From Coriaria nepalensis (Eukaryota > Streptophyta > Magnoliopsida > Cucurbitales > Coriariaceae), in assembly GCA_027186245.1 (NCBI GenBank), contig CP114499.1:8747001-8811000 (forward strand): 64,000 nt of DNA, written 5' to 3'. Below, one piece after another: positions 1-10,699 of the stretch (the stretch's first letter is position 1; every line of letters starts with the position of its first letter). The notes below the pieces were generated by a model. That model had not been told where the DNA came from. It did not search any database and saw only the letters and a program-made list of their open reading frames with translations. Both the position numbers and the translations under genes were made by a program.

Positions 1-234
1 GCCTCCATGGCCATCATAGATGCCGGTGAAAGTTCCGGAAGGTTCAAGATCGTTGAAAGTCAATGGCCCAGATTCAAACTGGCTTTCATCTTCCAAGATA
101 TAATTGGCCTGCATTACAGCCATTGAGAATTGTCCATAAATATGGTGCCCCAAATCTTTGTGCCACAATAAGCCATCAACTCTTCCATTTGCATCATCTT
201 CTTCCACAAAAGGTTTCCAACAAGGTTTAACCAT
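1..234 (-). CDS. Protein phosphatase 2C, clade D type, N-terminal exon (partial)
   Basis: This is the first coding exon of a Mg/Mn-dependent serine/threonine phosphatase; the rest lies off the left edge. The reading frame is open for 78 codons from the ATG at 232-234 to base 1. The start MVKPCWKP is typical of plant PP2C clade D. It is followed by GRVDGLLWHKDLGHH and the FSMAVMQAN block, and the exon reaches the metal-binding motif DGHGG at the window edge. Clade D members (PP2C.D) dephosphorylate plasma-membrane H+-ATPases and counter SAUR-driven growth; that role is family knowledge, not visible here. About 235-980 looks like its leader with an intron. Which clade D paralogue it is cannot be decided from 78 residues. 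Confidence 0.88.
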   Translation of the reverse strand, partial: MVKPCWKPFVEEDDANGRVDGLLWHKDLGHHIYGQFSMAVMQANYILEDESQFESGPLTFNDLEPSGTFTGIYDGHGG

Positions 235-980
235 TTTTTTTCCTTCTAGACTTTCTGACCAACCAGAATATTCACCAAGACGACAGCCCAGAAGCAAATT
301 TGTTCAGCTCAAAAGTAATTGTTAGAAAGCACATACCCAATATAAAATCAGACTAATATGAAGAAAGGGTTGAGATGGATAGAAAAAGAAAAAAAAAACC
401 GATAACAGGACCAAACAAGTATGGGCAAAATAACTGCAAAATGTCTCGTTGAGACAATAAGCAAACAGCTTATATGCAAGTTCAGAGAATACAGAAAACC
501 TTGCTGGTCCTCTGTACCTTGAATCTGGGATCAATGAGTTATTTTTGGAGCCTTTCAATTTCTGCCATCTTTCACAAACAGACTTAGCTGTAAAGCACAT
601 ACACAGTTTTGGTCCCTGGTTCAAATACTGATGGACAAGTGAAGGGTTGGGTCTCTCTTAGTTTCTTTTTTGGCAGCAAATCTAATCAGATTATTGTCAT
701 CTGAGATCCAGGATGGGGATAATGAAAACAAGATATTATAAACTACACGCGACTCTGACACACTTGTTCCTTTTTCTTAATCTTTTGTGCTTAAGGGAAA
801 AAAGTAAAGACGATTGTGCTTAAAGAAACGAACAAGATTCTATCTTTTTCTTACCATCTCTCTCCATGGCTACTTGAACTTGACCCATCTTCCGCTTTTC
901 CTTTTCTGGGGAATCTTCTGCAATTAGTTCTTCTCTTCCCTGAAATTACAAGCTCGCTTTCATTTCGGAGAAAAATATTA
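235..980 (-). other. Probable 5' leader and leader intron of the PP2C gene
   Basis: No open coding frame here extends the PP2C exon. Read on the minus strand, about 975-855 is purine-rich and ends in a good donor context (GATG/GTAAGA, near 854). That fits a non-coding first exon followed by an intron running to the exon at 234. Leader introns are common in this family. The acceptor was not fixed, so the boundaries are tentative. Confidence 0.35.
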
Positions 981-989
981 AGATTTTTA

Positions 990-2695
990 GCATGTATAAT
1001 AACTATAACGATAACAGATAACAGATAACGATATTGATTTATTCTTTCACTTTATACAGAAAAGGAAACCCATGATTCAACTGGTACTTTACTAATTAGC
1101 GGCCCGATCTTCCGTGATTCTCGGCGAATTGAACATTCTTGGATTTGCGGATTGGTATATCGACGTGGCAGCTCACGTTCAACACGGCATGGAAGTTATT
1201 TTATTTTATTTTATTTTTATTTCTTAATTAAATAATTCTGAAAATTATATTTTTATTTTATAATTTAATTTATATTATTTATTTTTAATTATTACATGAG
1301 AATTCACCATGGATACTGTTTCTGTACGGATCACTGGTCATTAATCAAATATTGACGTCATATTTAATTCAGGTTCGCTAAATACCTCTTGATATGCTAA
1401 GAGCATCTCTTAATGAAATAAGATATTTCGTCCATTGCATTCTTGAATTGTTAATTAAAAGTGTACAAATCAAATTCATATGTTTAACATTGTGTTTTGG
1501 TGTGGCAATATAAAGAGTCAACTCCCCGAAGCGTTGACCAAAGTAATTAAATAAAATTATATAAAACAATATACCGAATTAATTTTTTGCAATTAGTTTG
1601 GTTCATTGCACTTGTCATGAGTTTCTTTTTTCGTACAGAAATAAAAATATTTAAATAAAATAATAATAATAATAATAAGAGATACGAAATTATTGAATTT
1701 TCCACTACTTATTACTTAGGACATCCATTTACAAATTATTACAGTAAGAAATATCTAGAAGCAAGACTTTGGACCAGATCGACGAGGTTTTGGCTTGATA
1801 ACAGTCATTAATGATAGATGTCGAGATTAGTGAGCAAGTGTAATGTAATGGTCAATTAACTAATTAGTGAGTTAATTAGTGTTATAGGCTGATTAGTTTA
1901 CTCGCAGACAGTTAATGCAGAAGAAGAGCTGGACAAGAGCAATCAAATCTAGTAGTGATGTAAAAAGGAGAACCGATATGGATTTGAGACAATCTGGATA
2001 TGTGTTCCCCTGACATGGCCGTCATCCGTGTCTCTGGTTCATCAATTTTGTCCCGGCCGTGATTATTTATTATTTTATTTTATTTTTTATTTTTTATCTC
2101 TATTTTTTAATGAGATTCAATCCCTGCAAATTTGAGATTTCGATACAGAGTAAATAATATAATAAATTTACATATTAATTTAATAGAGATAGGAACTTAA
2201 TTTTTAAAAAAATTATTATTAAAGTTTGAAATGATAAAATTTATTTTAAAAATTAGAATTAAAAATTATGAAAATAATAATTTTAAAATTAATAAATTTT
2301 ACTTCAATCCCAATAAATTTATCTATACCCTTGTATCAGAATAATTAATAAAGAATATATATATATATATAATTTTATTATCAAAATATGACTTATCTCA
2401 TAAAAATATTTAATAAAAATTTAATCATCATTATTATGATATTATTTAAATTTATTTTCGATAATTTTATAATTGGATATGTGGGATATAAAGTCTTCGG
2501 GATCGGCTAAAAAAAATTTAACAATTTTTTTAAGTACAAATTTATAAAAATATGGGAAGTATTTGAGCTTTGTGTATATATATATATATATATATATAAA
2601 CATAAAACTCAATCAAAACATATTAAACACATGTCCATGTTCTATATTTTGGGTTTGTTTATTTAATAAAATATTTTAGCTAGCAATGAGATGAG
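990..2695. other. AT-rich intergenic spacer
   Basis: No gene seen. About 1090-1200 is less AT-rich and probably belongs to the PP2C promoter. The rest is low-complexity A/T with short microsatellites: an (AAT)n run near 1660 and TA runs near 2355 and 2576-2598. Confidence 0.6.
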
Positions 2696-2699
2696 ATGA

Positions 2700-3069
2700 G
2701 TCATCATACTTTGGTGATGACCTCGATTTGGTCTTAGGGGTTTTAAGCCTTAGTTTTTTAATTATTTGGATTGAATTGAGTTATTAAACTTACTGATGCT
2801 TTGAATTTAAACTTAGGAGTTTTAAACTCCCAATTTTAAAACTTTTTTTTATCTTAATTGAGTCATCAAGCTTGGTGATGATCTCAATTCAGATTTAGAA
2901 GTTTTGAACCTACATTTTTTAACCTTTTAAGCCTAATTGAGATATTAAGTTTGGTGATAACCTCAGTTTGGACTTAAGGGTTTTGAGCTCATAATTTTTG
3001 AACTGTTTGAATTGAATGGAGTCATCAAACTTGGTGACGTACTCAGTTCGAACTTAGAGATTTTTAACT
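2700..3069. repeat. Degenerate tandem array, about 80-bp unit, 4.6 copies
   Basis: Five diverged units start at 2700, 2780, 2862, 2941 and 3021, giving periods of 80, 82, 79 and 80 bp. Each opens with a version of GTCATCAAACTTGGTGATGA, followed by CTCAATTTGGACTTAGGGGT and an A/T tract ending in TTGAATTGA. The last unit is truncated. It lies alone in the spacer, with no coding potential and no recognised satellite name. Confidence 0.85.
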
Positions 3070-3429
3070 ATAGTGCAATCGATTACTATATGGACTATAA
3101 AACCCTATTTTAAAAATATTGAGGTTATTCATTAATTTATGGTATTATGATAGATTTATCTTAATTATTACAAGACTTTATTGTTCATATTCTACAATAT
3201 AGGGGTCATTTCGAAATTACTGATAGATTAATAAGCACACAATAATAATTTATGGACTCATCTGATCATATTTCAGAATATGAAGGTTGTTTCATAATTT
3301 ACAATAGTCGGTGAAGCATACCTAAATACTTTGAGGATATTTTTAAGGCCTGAGGTCCTAAGGTAAATCTGATACTTGAATGGGTACATCCGAATTCCTG
3401 TAAAGACCATATTATTCTTATTTTAAATA

Positions 3430-4690
3430 GTGGGAACAATTACCCGAAGCCTGAGAGACTGAATCTTGAATTTCAGCGAGGGTTTCATCTCTTTCTCATG
3501 AAGAGGAAGCAATTGCGGGTCACAAACGCGTATAGGCAACCCGCAACCTGGAATCGGATCTCCGACCATTTTTTGCCTCCTTTCTACCTCATACGCTGGT
3601 CGGAATGCACTATAATCACTCGTCCTTCCATCAGGGCCTACTTTCGCCGCGACTTGGTGGTTTCTGGCATCAGACTCATTGATGAACCGAACCCTTCTTG
3701 AACCCGCTCAGGTCTGGGCTATCTCGCACGACTGCTAGAAACACACCGGAGCAGTTCGTTCTATCAGAGGCCTCCTTCCGTCGGGACCTAGGGAGTTTCC
3801 GGCGCGGGATTCACGTGTTGAATTGAGCCAGTGCTGAGTTGACTCATGTTGAGAATAATAGCGAGTCGTGAGTTCCACGGTGGAGCCGCTCGGGTGGCGT
3901 GATCCATCGTGATGAATGATCAATCTAGCACTACTGCTCCATGAATCCGCCACTCTAAATTGTCCCCATGCGAAGTTTGCAAAATGATTAATGATGATGT
4001 AATTGTACTACTAATCACGTTGATGGGAAGTATGCTAGAAATTGAAATATCGGACTTCGAATTCCAGCTCATGGATGGACGATACGCTTCTGTTGCTTCC
4101 TTTGCGTGGGTGCAGTTAACTGGTTGTAGCAGTGATTGGAATCGTTAGGACGGCGTAATACGATCGCTTAGACTTTTGTTTTCACGGATGGCATCAAATT
4201 ATTGATGCAAAAATTCATTTATTAGTAGTATGTCAGTGATTCACCATGCTCTCGATCCGCCTCGCTAGACCATCGATAACCGAAATCAGAAAACTGATTG
4301 TGGGTGCCGGGACTTGACCGACGAGCTTACTCTGATGCCAAAGTTAAGATCACGAGAGTATAATAGGGAGTTTTTGTACTAGAAAATAATTCTCACCAAA
4401 GTTCTCTTTTGTCGATATCTATTATTTATAATTTATAATTTATAATTATTTATATTATATTTAATAATATAATCTAATAAAATATAATTACTATATTTAT
4501 TGTCTTCATTACTCTTTAACATTATTTTTGTAATGTTCTTATGACTTTATTACTTTTCTAAGATTCTGCTTCTAAAATCGGAATCACTCTTCCGATTAAA
4601 ATCAATCTTTCATTTTAGTTCGGCATTTCAATATAATTACACTTTATCCTATCAATTCGGCCCAGAGGACTGTAACAAAGTTTTCCTCCA
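3430..4690 (-). mobile_element. Possible decayed LTR-retrotransposon remnant (5' portion)
   Basis: A GC-richer island (about 3430-4340) stands out in very AT-rich DNA. On the minus strand, about 4350-4325 reads TTTGGCATCAGAGTAAGC. This resembles the primer-binding site of plant LTR elements complementary to initiator Met-tRNA (usual form TGGTATCAGAGC). It is followed by a GTCCCGGCACCC leader. A frame beginning near 3953 (GCGGATTCATGG..., residues ADSWSSSARL) could be the start of gag and breaks at 3735. Upstream on that strand, about 4360-4690, would be LTR-like sequence. I saw no reverse transcriptase, second LTR or target-site duplication. An unrelated relic is possible. Confidence 0.35.
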
Positions 4691-4875
4691 TTAACGTGTT
4701 CTAATGTTAAAAAGGAGAAGAAAAAAAAAGCCTTTATTTTTCATTGCTTTTCATGAAAATAGTATTTCCTCGCTGCATTTGCCTTGCTGGGTGTCCTTTT
4801 TTTTTCTTGATCATGAACTTCACTAAAACTATCTCATCATCTGGCTTCCGCTCTTGTGTCACTTGATTCAGGGAT

Positions 4876-5724
4876 TTATTGATTATTTTCATTCTCATTC
4901 TCTGCCACCGAAGAATTTGTATTTTTCAAGCCTGAAGAACCGAAAAGATTAAGGAAAGAAGTATATATATAAATCATATATGTAAATAAAAGATTTAGCC
5001 TCAAAGCCCTGTTATAGTAAAACATGTAAATGGATAGATACAGATTCTGACCTATGAATTTTGAATCCTGAGCACTTGGATTCTGCTTAGATTCTGTAGA
5101 TCGAAATTTGAGGTCATCTTCTTCTGTTTCTTTGGAATTGGAAGAAATAGCGGAAATTTCACAACTTTCGGAAGAAAGTGAATGTACTGATTTCAGTGAT
5201 GAAGAGGAAATGTTCAAGGATTCAAGCTTCTTGATCAGGAATTTAAGCCTCCTTTCAGCTCCGTTCCTAAGTTCAATCTCTTTCCTAAGTTGGTTTTCCA
5301 GCTCAACTAGCTACAACCCACCAAACAAATTTTACAAACTAAGCATTAGATAAAGACAGGCAGACATACAACATGCTTCACACCTTCCACTTAAAATGCA
5401 TCACCATTTATTTATTTATTTATTTTTCTTCAAGGATTTTTTGGCATACCTTCTGTCCCATGAGTTCTGCATCTTGTTTCGCAGACCTTGAAGCCTGTCT
5501 TTCTGCAAGCAATCTTCCTCTCAAGCATTCTATTGTTATCATACCATTATTACAACCTTCTATCCTGCTTCCACTGCAACAAAACCCATATCACAAAAAA
5601 AAAAAATGTCCGCCTTTAGTAATGTGAGAAACCCCATACACAAATCACAAAATGGAACAGATTGGGGTGGGCCTTTACTTTACCTCCCTTTTCTGTCTTC
5701 ATCCCTGTTTGCTAGCATTTTCAT
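4876..5724 (-). CDS. Small plant coiled-coil protein of unknown function
   Basis: Four exons join in phase: 5724-5684, 5573-5450, 5310-5052 and 4931-4876, giving 159 aa. All three introns have GT-AG ends and the split codons are restored exactly. The protein starts MKMLANRDEDRKG. Residues about 28-85 form a charged helix (LRGRLLAERQASRSAKQDAE, then LENQLRKEIELRNGAERRLK), a clear coiled coil ending in KFLIKKLESL. A serine- and acid-rich tail follows. Homologues with the RLLAERQASR...KFLxKKLESL pattern occur across dicots as uncharacterised proteins, from memory. No enzyme motif, signal peptide or membrane segment is seen. The start is the first ATG of exon 1, but the frame stays open a little upstream, so a longer N-terminus is possible. 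Confidence 0.65.
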
Positions 5725-6595
5725 GGGTCTACACAAACTTGAGACAGAAATGGTGTTCCTTGAGCTGGAGGTTCTATACTTCTATGGCAGTTAAAAAACA
5801 GAGAGATGCAAAATACCAGTGTCTGAAAAAAACAGTCAGAGCCTTTGTAGTTTTCCTGTTAGGAGTGTCACATTCATACCCACAATAACAAGAGTCACCT
5901 TAATAGGAGAGAGGAAATAAAGGGGACTGAAAATGGTATGAAAAGGTTAATAGTTTTGAGATTTGTGACTGCATTTAAGACCGGAAACAGAGATGGGGAG
6001 ATCAAGAGAGGTGTAGAAGTTAAAGATTTTTAAACAATTTGAATTGAAGTTTTTGAATATTTATGATGAGCCCCCCTGTGAGCGGTTGTGGTTCTGGCTT
6101 TTTGCTGTGTCACGTGATTTCCCCTGCTGTGTTTGTCTTCTTCATTCACTTTCTTCACATTGTGCTCTTGTTTGTAACGCTCCCATGTTTCTGTCTTTCT
6201 TCCTCTTCCCCTTTTCTAAATATTCTCATTATTAAAAAAGTGTTGAGATTGCATTACAAGCCAAGACATGAGAAGAAGGCAGTAGCTACACTGAGAAGCA
6301 TGCGTTGGTACTTGGCAGGCCATCTACCAATTATCAGCAATCATCACACAAACTTTCTTACTTCAGTGAGAAACTTTGATGATTAATGGCTGATTCTTTT
6401 TCATTTTCTTATAAATTGATAGATTACATTTACCTTTCACCCTCGAAATAAGAAGTGAAAAATATTCCAAGAATCACTAAAAATACTTTATTCTATAACA
6501 AAGAATATGTCTCAAGTCTCAACCATAAACACTCTCCTCATCTAGTGCCTCTTGTAAAACGTACCCTTCTTCAATCCAAGCAATCCTTCAAGTAT
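5725..6595. other. Spacer between the coiled-coil gene and the PPR pseudogene
   Basis: Probably the promoter of the minus-strand coiled-coil gene on the left and 3' flank of the PPR pseudogene on the right. Short frames on the plus strand (for example 6063-6386) are pyrimidine-rich with no family resemblance, so I do not call them genes. Confidence 0.4.
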
Positions 6596-6599
6596 TTAA

Positions 6600-8516
6600 T
6601 AAATCTCCAAACTTCTTCCACACAATACACCCCTCGACAAAAAATTCTCTAACCCGCTACTAGTTTCGATCCAACTACTTCCCGGAATCTTACTCAACCC
6701 AATACTCTTCATCCTTTCCCTAACCTTATCAGCTTCTTCCCACCTCCCAGCTTGTGAATACAAATTCGCCATAACAATATAATTCCCTGTATTTTCCGGT
6801 TCAATCTCAAACAAACAGTCACAAACAAGTTTCGAGCTCAACATCACCAGAAACCGAAGCAACAGTAAGCAATGCACCCCAAACTTTAGCACTTGGCTCA
6901 ATAGGCATTTTAGATATAAAGTCAACTGCTTCATAGAGTTGACCTGCTCAGCTCAAAACTCCTACCATACAAGCATAATGTTCGACTAAAGGCACTATGC
7001 CATAATCTGGAAACATGAATTTGAAGATTTTTTGGGCTTCGTGGACTAGTCCTGAATGAGCAGAAGCAATCAAAACAGACGTGAAAGTTACTGGGTCAGG
7101 AGAATTTGGTTACTTAGCATTTCATTGAAAAGACTAAGAGCTATTTTAGCATCTCCATGTGAAGCATATGCTGAAATTATAGCCATCTAAATGATCAAGC
7201 TTCGACCTTTAAATTGATCAAAGACCCATCTAGCCCCGTCAAGGTACCCAGATTTAGCATATGAATCAGCCATAGAAGTCAAGACATAAAGGTTGTTAAG
7301 ATAATTGATTCTAACAGTATAACCATGTATTTATTTCGCTCCTTTCAAAATCGAAAAATGTGAGAAAATAGGAAGAAGGCTTGAAAGGGTCACGGTATTT
7401 GGTCTACAACCATCTTTCTGCATAGCTCGGAGTAGATCAACAATTCCTTCTTGTTGGTTATTTTGAACAAGACCTGAAATAAGTGGATTCCATGTACTTA
7501 ATGCAGGTTTATCCATTTTTTGGAAAAGAACCATGGCCTGATCAACAAATCCATAGGCCATATAGCTTGAAATTAAGGATCCAAAACGAGTTTTCAACTT
7601 TCTCATTCATTCCCGTCAAATAATGCCCGAGCATAATTCAAACTACCGCATTTCACATAAAACCCAATTATAGCGTTACATAATGTAATATCAATCACAA
7701 TATGATTCTCATTCACAAATTTATCAACTTCCATTCCGTAAATAAGATCAGTGGAGTGAGCACAGGCTTGCAAAACGCTAACTATAGTCAACGCATCAGG
7801 TTTCGGATCAATTAGCTTTAACATCTCATTAAACAGATCCATACATTCTTCATAAAAACCCGCCCTGGGAGTATCCAACAATCATGGAATTCCACGACAC
7901 GATATCTCTTCTTGGCATCTTATCAAACGCCTTTCGTGCTGAAAATAGCTCGTTACATGTTGAGTAGCAAGTGATTACAGCATTGGTAACGATAATATCA
8001 GAATCCAACCCTTGTCTGAGAACAAAACAGTGTAACTTCTTACCCAACAGTGGATTCGAAAACAAGGATGAAATCGCCTTCAAAACACAAGTAACCGTGA
8101 AATTATCAGGCTTCAAATCAATCCTGTTTAAGGAAAATAAAGAGGAAAATAGTTCAGCGTGTTAGAGTGCATGTCATGAAGATAATAGCCAATAAATAAG
8201 CAAGGCGTTCCAAGAAAAAAGATTTCTTGGACGAATTTTGTCGAACATGTGGTGAGCTTCTTGCATGTTTCCAGATTTGGAGTAGAAAGTGATGAGCTTT
8301 GAGCCGAGAAAGTTGTCTGGCGAGACTGAAAAGAGGACGAGGCGCGCGTGAAGCTGCCTTCCTGGACGGACCAGGCGACGATCGGTGCAGTGATGGATAA
8401 AGCGGCCATAGTCTAGCCCAGCCTCTGTTCGATGAATTGCTTGGAGGGCACATTGAAAGAAGCCGTTATAGGTCGTTGCTTTATGGAGGGAAAGCGGCTG
8501 TGTGATCCTCATTCAT
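6600..8516 (-). pseudogene. Pentatricopeptide repeat gene (At2g37310-like), disrupted
   Basis: On the minus strand an intronless PPR gene can be followed from MRITQPLSL (ATG at 8512) through RQLHARLVLFSVSPDNFLGS, LKPDNFTVTCVLKA, DIVSWNSMIVGYSQGGF and GLVQNNQQEG to the E-domain end LEIEPENTGNYIVMANLYSQ and IPGSSWIET near 6650. Adjacent pieces lie in different frames. Breaks fall near 8190, near 8130, near 7860-7880, near 7610, and repeatedly between 7330 and 6900. A TAG at 7187-7189 replaces the tryptophan of the usual IIWTAII segment. The parent family edits organellar RNA; this copy cannot make that protein. The order beside ALS3 matches Arabidopsis At2g37310/At2g37330. Assembly errors alone are unlikely given the number of lesions. 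Confidence 0.85.
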
Positions 8517-8662
8517 TTGTCTCGCCCAGTTTTAGCCGCCTCTTTCGCCTTCTATAACCTATTTCTGTATCTCTTCTTGCTCTTGAATATATAAACGACC
8601 TGTCGGTAACACCAGTCCCCGTTTACTGGACTACGACGTATTCCTTTTGACTCGACAACGAC

Positions 8663-9036
8663 ATGTTGGTTTGGAGAAAACGTTGGCGCGAAATCGGATG
8701 GCGGGAAATGCAATTCATGGATTTATATAAATTCGTCATTTTCCTGGTGGCTCACAATTTAGGCGCTCCCTCTTTCAGAATTCGATGCGGATATCACGAA
8801 CCAGGCGATTTACTTGGGCAATGGAATTATAAGTGTTTGAGATCATACTTTTCCAAAAAGAAATGTCTTCGCGACATTCATGATTTTTTACAATTAGAAT
8901 CCGATCAACAATGGTTCCAGGTACCGTTCCATTAATATCTTTCTTTCCTGTTCCGATCCTTTGAATCGTGTATCAACTGCTTTTCCTACAATGATTGAAT
9001 CTGATTTCTTAAACTTTTCAATTGCAGACGGATTGA
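8663..9036 (+). CDS. Possible small spliced gene, product unrecognised
   Basis: An ATG at 8663 opens an 86-codon frame to a plausible donor (GGTTCCAG/GTACCG, 8920/8921). A good acceptor (TTTTCAATTGCAG/ACGG) ends at 9027, and the frame then runs three codons to TGA at 9034-9036, giving 88 aa. The peptide has a basic tryptophan-rich start (MLVWRKRWREIGWREM), a hydrophobic stretch and several cysteines, but matches no family I know. It begins 147 bp from the divergent PPR pseudogene, and two E2F-like sites lie just inside its start. It may instead be a non-coding transcript or chance. Confidence 0.25.
8684..8708. promoter_or_regulatory. Pair of E2F-like binding sites
   Basis: TTGGCGCGAAA (8683-8693) and GGCGGGAAA (8700-8708) read on the other strand as TTTCGCGCCAA and TTTCCCGCC. 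Both fit the E2F/DP consensus TTTSSCGC. They lie 16 bp apart in the divergent spacer between the PPR pseudogene and the possible plus-strand transcript. In plants such sites mark S-phase or DNA-damage genes; their target here is unclear. Confidence 0.5.
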
Positions 9037-9589
9037 ATCCTGTGTCGACAACCAAGATTGAATCCTGTGAAACCGTTTTTTTCTATTCTGATCCAAGATG
9101 TGCGTAATCTCTTGTATACGCTGTGTCATGTGTTTAGCATTGAAAGACTGGATTACGGCGAGTTCTTAGATTAGGTTATAGGGTAGTTAGTGCAGTAAAT
9201 TGATACTAATAATTTGATAAAATACACTTCTTTCTATACTCATTTTATTAAATGATTCTATTCTTACATTTTTTGTTACATAACTTTAAAATTAAAAAGA
9301 ATAATAAAAATATTTAAATATTTAATTGTCCGATATTATTTTTTTCTCCAAAATCTGTTGACTTCTCCAAAATTAAATATTTAGTTTTATATCGCTCTAT
9401 CTTTTTCTTCTCATCCTTCTCAATGGCTTTAATTGTTTTTCGATAAAAAAATAGTTATCCAGGGAATAATAAAGAATAAAAAAATATTTTTTTTAGCATG
9501 ACCATTAATAGAAGATAATAAAAAATGTCGATTCAGATAATTAAAAAAAAATCAAGATTTCGGTCTAATCAATAGATATATTTTTACAT
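9037..9589. other. AT-rich spacer
   Basis: After the splice acceptor near 9027 no further coding signal is seen. The sequence becomes low-complexity A/T from about 9180. Confidence 0.5.
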
Positions 9590-10690
9590 TCTAAACTTAA
9601 AAACTTAAACTTAGATTTCAAACTTTAAATTTAAATACTAAACAAAAACTTTAAAATCTTAGACCTAGACTCTAAACCTAAACATGAGCCTTAAAACTTA
9701 TAATAAAATCTTAAAATTGGACTTAAAATCTTAAATTTATAATTAAATATTGACCATCAATTTTAAACCTTAAACCTAAAAAATAAAACAAAAAATCAAA
9801 ATTTCGGTCTAAGGACCAAGATTTTGGCATGATTAATTCATATCGAAATCATGATTTCGATCTGTTTTGGTCAGGCCAAAATCATATCCCAAATGTTGAA
9901 TTATAGTCTGAAATCTTTATTCATACATTAATGATTAGTTTCAAATATTATAAAATTATAAAAAGATTTATATCATAAAAGTATACTCTTCGAGCTTTTG
10001 ATAAAGTTCAATAATATAACAATCAAAGTTATACAACTCGAGATAATTTTTTTTAAATTGACTGAATAATTTTAAGTCTTAGTCTGAAATCTTTGTCCAA
10101 GTATTTCAGATTAGTTTTAAATATTGTAAAATTATAAAAATTATATATCATAAATATAGGTTTTTTCATAGAGTTCAGGAACACTTCAATCGAAACTATA
10201 TAATCCGTGATAAATTTTTTTGAAATTGATTGAATAATCTTGAGTTTTAGTTCGAAATGTTGAATTTTAATCTGAAATCTTTGTTCATATATTTTGGACA
10301 AGTTTCAAATATTATAAAATTATATAAAAAAACATATCATAAAACTAAAATCTTAAAATTTTTCATAGAGTTTAAGAACATCTCAATTGGAGTTATATAA
10401 CTACAAATACAAATTCTTAAAGTTAACTAAAATATTTCGATGCGGAAAAAAAAACTTAAATCATTAAACTTTAATTTTTGTCAATAATTTGAGTATGAGA
10501 CAGTAATTATATTTTTACATTTTTGAAATTAAAGTCTTAAATTTAGACTTGACTAAACACAAACTTTAAAATATTAAATTTAGATTTTAGATCTTATAAT
10601 TTAAATCTTATATTTAAAGTCTAAATATAAAATTTAAATTTAAAATCTTAAATATAAAATTAAAATCTTATGATAATTTAATATATATCT
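9590..10690. repeat. Composite AT-rich repeat block flanking a satellite-like array
   Basis: Two similar A/T-rich wings built of AAACTTTAAAATCTT-like and CCTTAAACCTAAA-like words lie at about 9590-9800 and 10440-10690. Near-identical words recur in both, for example CTAAACAAAAACTTTAAAAT near 9636 against CTAAACACAAACTTTAAAAT near 10553. Between them sits the three-copy array at 9905-10445. Some words resemble decayed plant telomere repeats (CCCTAAA), but no true run survives. Confidence 0.55.
9905..10445. repeat. Three-copy tandem array, 176-188-bp unit
   Basis: Units start at 9905, 10081 and 10269 with AGTCTGAAATCTTT or AATCTGAAATCTTT. Each continues through GATTAGTTTCAAATATTATA-like, TATATCATAAA-like, CATAGAGTTCAGGAACA-like and AAATTGACTGAATAAT-like blocks. 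Periods are 176 and 188 bp. The size is in the range of plant satellite monomers, but the copies are well diverged and few. Confidence 0.75.
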
Positions 10691-10699
10691 AATCGACTG

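Noticed and set aside
9905..10445. Centromeric satellite
   Set aside because: Only three diverged copies, embedded among single-copy genes; the unit size alone is not enough.
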